Below are positions 4,766 through 5,575 of a stretch of DNA of 5,575 nucleotides, piece by piece (within the stretch, counting starts at the first letter, position 1; every line of letters starts with the position of its first letter). This DNA comes from Candidatus Bathyarchaeota archaeon (lineage in GTDB: Archaea; Thermoproteota; Bathyarchaeia; TCS64). The stretch is from positions 1-5,575 of the forward strand of contig QMXQ01000108.1 of NCBI GenBank assembly GCA_003662205.1. The letters run 5' to 3'. The notes under the pieces were generated by a model that was not told where the DNA came from, did not search any database, and saw only the letters and a list, made by a program, of their open reading frames with translations. Position numbers and translations under genes: made by a program.

Positions 4766-5575
4766 ATGAAAAAGTCGGTTCCTGATGATCTGTGCGCCGA
4801 CCTCGCCCTGATAAACGGCATGGTTCTGACGGTGGACGCCCATGACTCAGTCGCCGAGGCGGTGGCAACGAAGGGCAGCCGCATCCTGAGGGTGGGCTCC
4901 AATGAGGAGATCATCCAAGTCGTCGGCGAGGAGACGGAAGTCGTCGACCTCGGCGGCAAGACGGTGCTCCCCGGCCTCATCGACTCCCACATGCACCCGG
5001 GCTCCTACGGCGTCTTCTGGGTCCGGGGCGTCAGATGCGGTCCCGACATCGAGTCGATGGAGGAGCTCCTCTCCAGGATAAGGGAGAAGGCGGACGCCTC
5101 CCCCGAGGGGAGCTGGATCCTCGGCTACTCCCTCGACGATGTGAGGCTCGGCCGCTACCCGACCCGGCGGGAGCTCGATGAGGCCGCGCCCCGGAACCCA
5201 CTCTACATACAGCGGAGGGACGGCCACATCGGCGTCGCCAACAGCATGGCCCTCCGCCTCGCCGGCATCGACAGAGACACCCCCGACCCGCCCCACGGGA
5301 AGATCGACCGAGATGAGGACAGGGAGCCGACGGGCGTCCTTAGGGAGAGCGCGAAGGACCTCGTCTATGGCATCATACCGCCCTACACCGTCGAGGAGTA
5401 CAAGAGGGGGCTGAAACACGTCTTCGAGGAGTTCATCTCCCTCGGCCTGACGACCGTCCACGCGTCGATGGTCTCGCCCGACGAGTTCAGGGCCCTCCAG
5501 GAGCTGAGGAGGGAGGGCTCTCTCCGGCTGAGGATCTGCGTCCATGCCTCCGGCAGGGAGGAGGGGGTGCTGGAG
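4766..5575 (+). CDS. YtcJ-like metal-dependent amidohydrolase, N-terminal part (runs off right edge)
   Basis: The open frame gives exactly 270 codons to the window edge; full family members are roughly twice that. It begins with the small beta domain typical of the superfamily (ADLALINGMVLTVD, then a strand with GSRILRVG and D61-L-G-G-K-T-V-L-P-G-L-I-D73). Next is the metal-binding H75-M-H77 of the TIM barrel. Further family-type segments of amidohydrolase_3 (PF07969) follow: W117-I-L-G-Y, R150-R-D-G-H154-I-G-V-A-N159-S-M-A-L, T189-G-V-L-R-E194 and G227-L-T-T-V-H-A-S. Such enzymes hydrolyse amide or related bonds in the cytosol with one or two divalent metals; substrates of YtcJ-like members are mostly unknown, so none is assigned. 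Remaining metal and catalytic residues would lie beyond the window. ATG at 4766 fits the normal distance to the ADLxLxNG segment. No signal peptide is seen. Confidence 0.9.
   Translation, partial: MKKSVPDDLCADLALINGMVLTVDAHDSVAEAVATKGSRILRVGSNEEIIQVVGEETEVVDLGGKTVLPGLIDSHMHPGSYGVFWVRGVRCGPDIESMEELLSRIREKADASPEGSWILGYSLDDVRLGRYPTRRELDEAAPRNPLYIQRRDGHIGVANSMALRLAGIDRDTPDPPHGKIDRDEDREPTGVLRESAKDLVYGIIPPYTVEEYKRGLKHVFEEFISLGLTTVHASMVSPDEFRALQELRREGSLRLRICVHASGREEGVLE

Noticed and set aside
3819..4868. Minus-strand open frame of 349 codons opposite the anchored protein
   Set aside because: Product is rich in Arg, Gly, Asp and Leu without strand or helix logic, and it runs through two promoter regions; the plus-strand frame has a membrane helix and ordered beta pattern.

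Overview
The window reads as a stretch of a GC-rich archaeal chromosome. Short A/T-rich, TATA-like elements lie 25 to 50 bases before most starts, several starts look leaderless or nearly so, termination appears to rely on T-rich runs, Arg is often AGG, and one gene belongs to the DUF362 family common in archaea. The phylum cannot be fixed from this sequence alone; a Bathyarchaeia-type or euryarchaeal lineage is a guess. No rRNA, tRNA, CRISPR array, intact transposon or phage gene is visible.

Layout. (1) Positions 1-842, minus strand: the N-terminal 280 residues of a major facilitator superfamily transporter that runs off the left edge. (2) 934-1902, minus: a complete ornithine carbamoyltransferase-type enzyme (argF) with the carbamoyl-phosphate motifs intact but with changes in the amino-acid-binding motifs. 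(3) 1903-2238: a 336-base non-coding, relatively A/T-rich stretch with promoter elements. (4) 2239-2535, plus: a small two-helix membrane protein of DUF4405 type, interrupted by one in-frame TGA exactly where the family has a tryptophan. (5) 2599-3597, minus: a complete DUF362 protein, convergent with gene 4; a compound inverted repeat lies between them. (6) 3717-4688, plus: an unrecognised protein with one N-terminal membrane anchor and a large, probably beta-rich exterior part, divergent from the DUF362 gene across a 119-base promoter region with two GC-rich palindromes. (7) 4766-5575, plus: the N-terminal 270 residues of a YtcJ-like amidohydrolase that runs off the right edge.

The genes do not form one operon: each appears to have its own promoter, and orientations alternate. 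There is no sign that they act in one pathway. They look like independent housekeeping or accessory genes (arginine/carbamoyl metabolism, transport, amide or ester hydrolysis, cell-surface protein). I found no convincing new multi-gene system. The most informative points are the single nonsense codon in the DUF4405 gene, the altered substrate-side residues in the carbamoyltransferase, and the paired palindromes in the divergent promoter.
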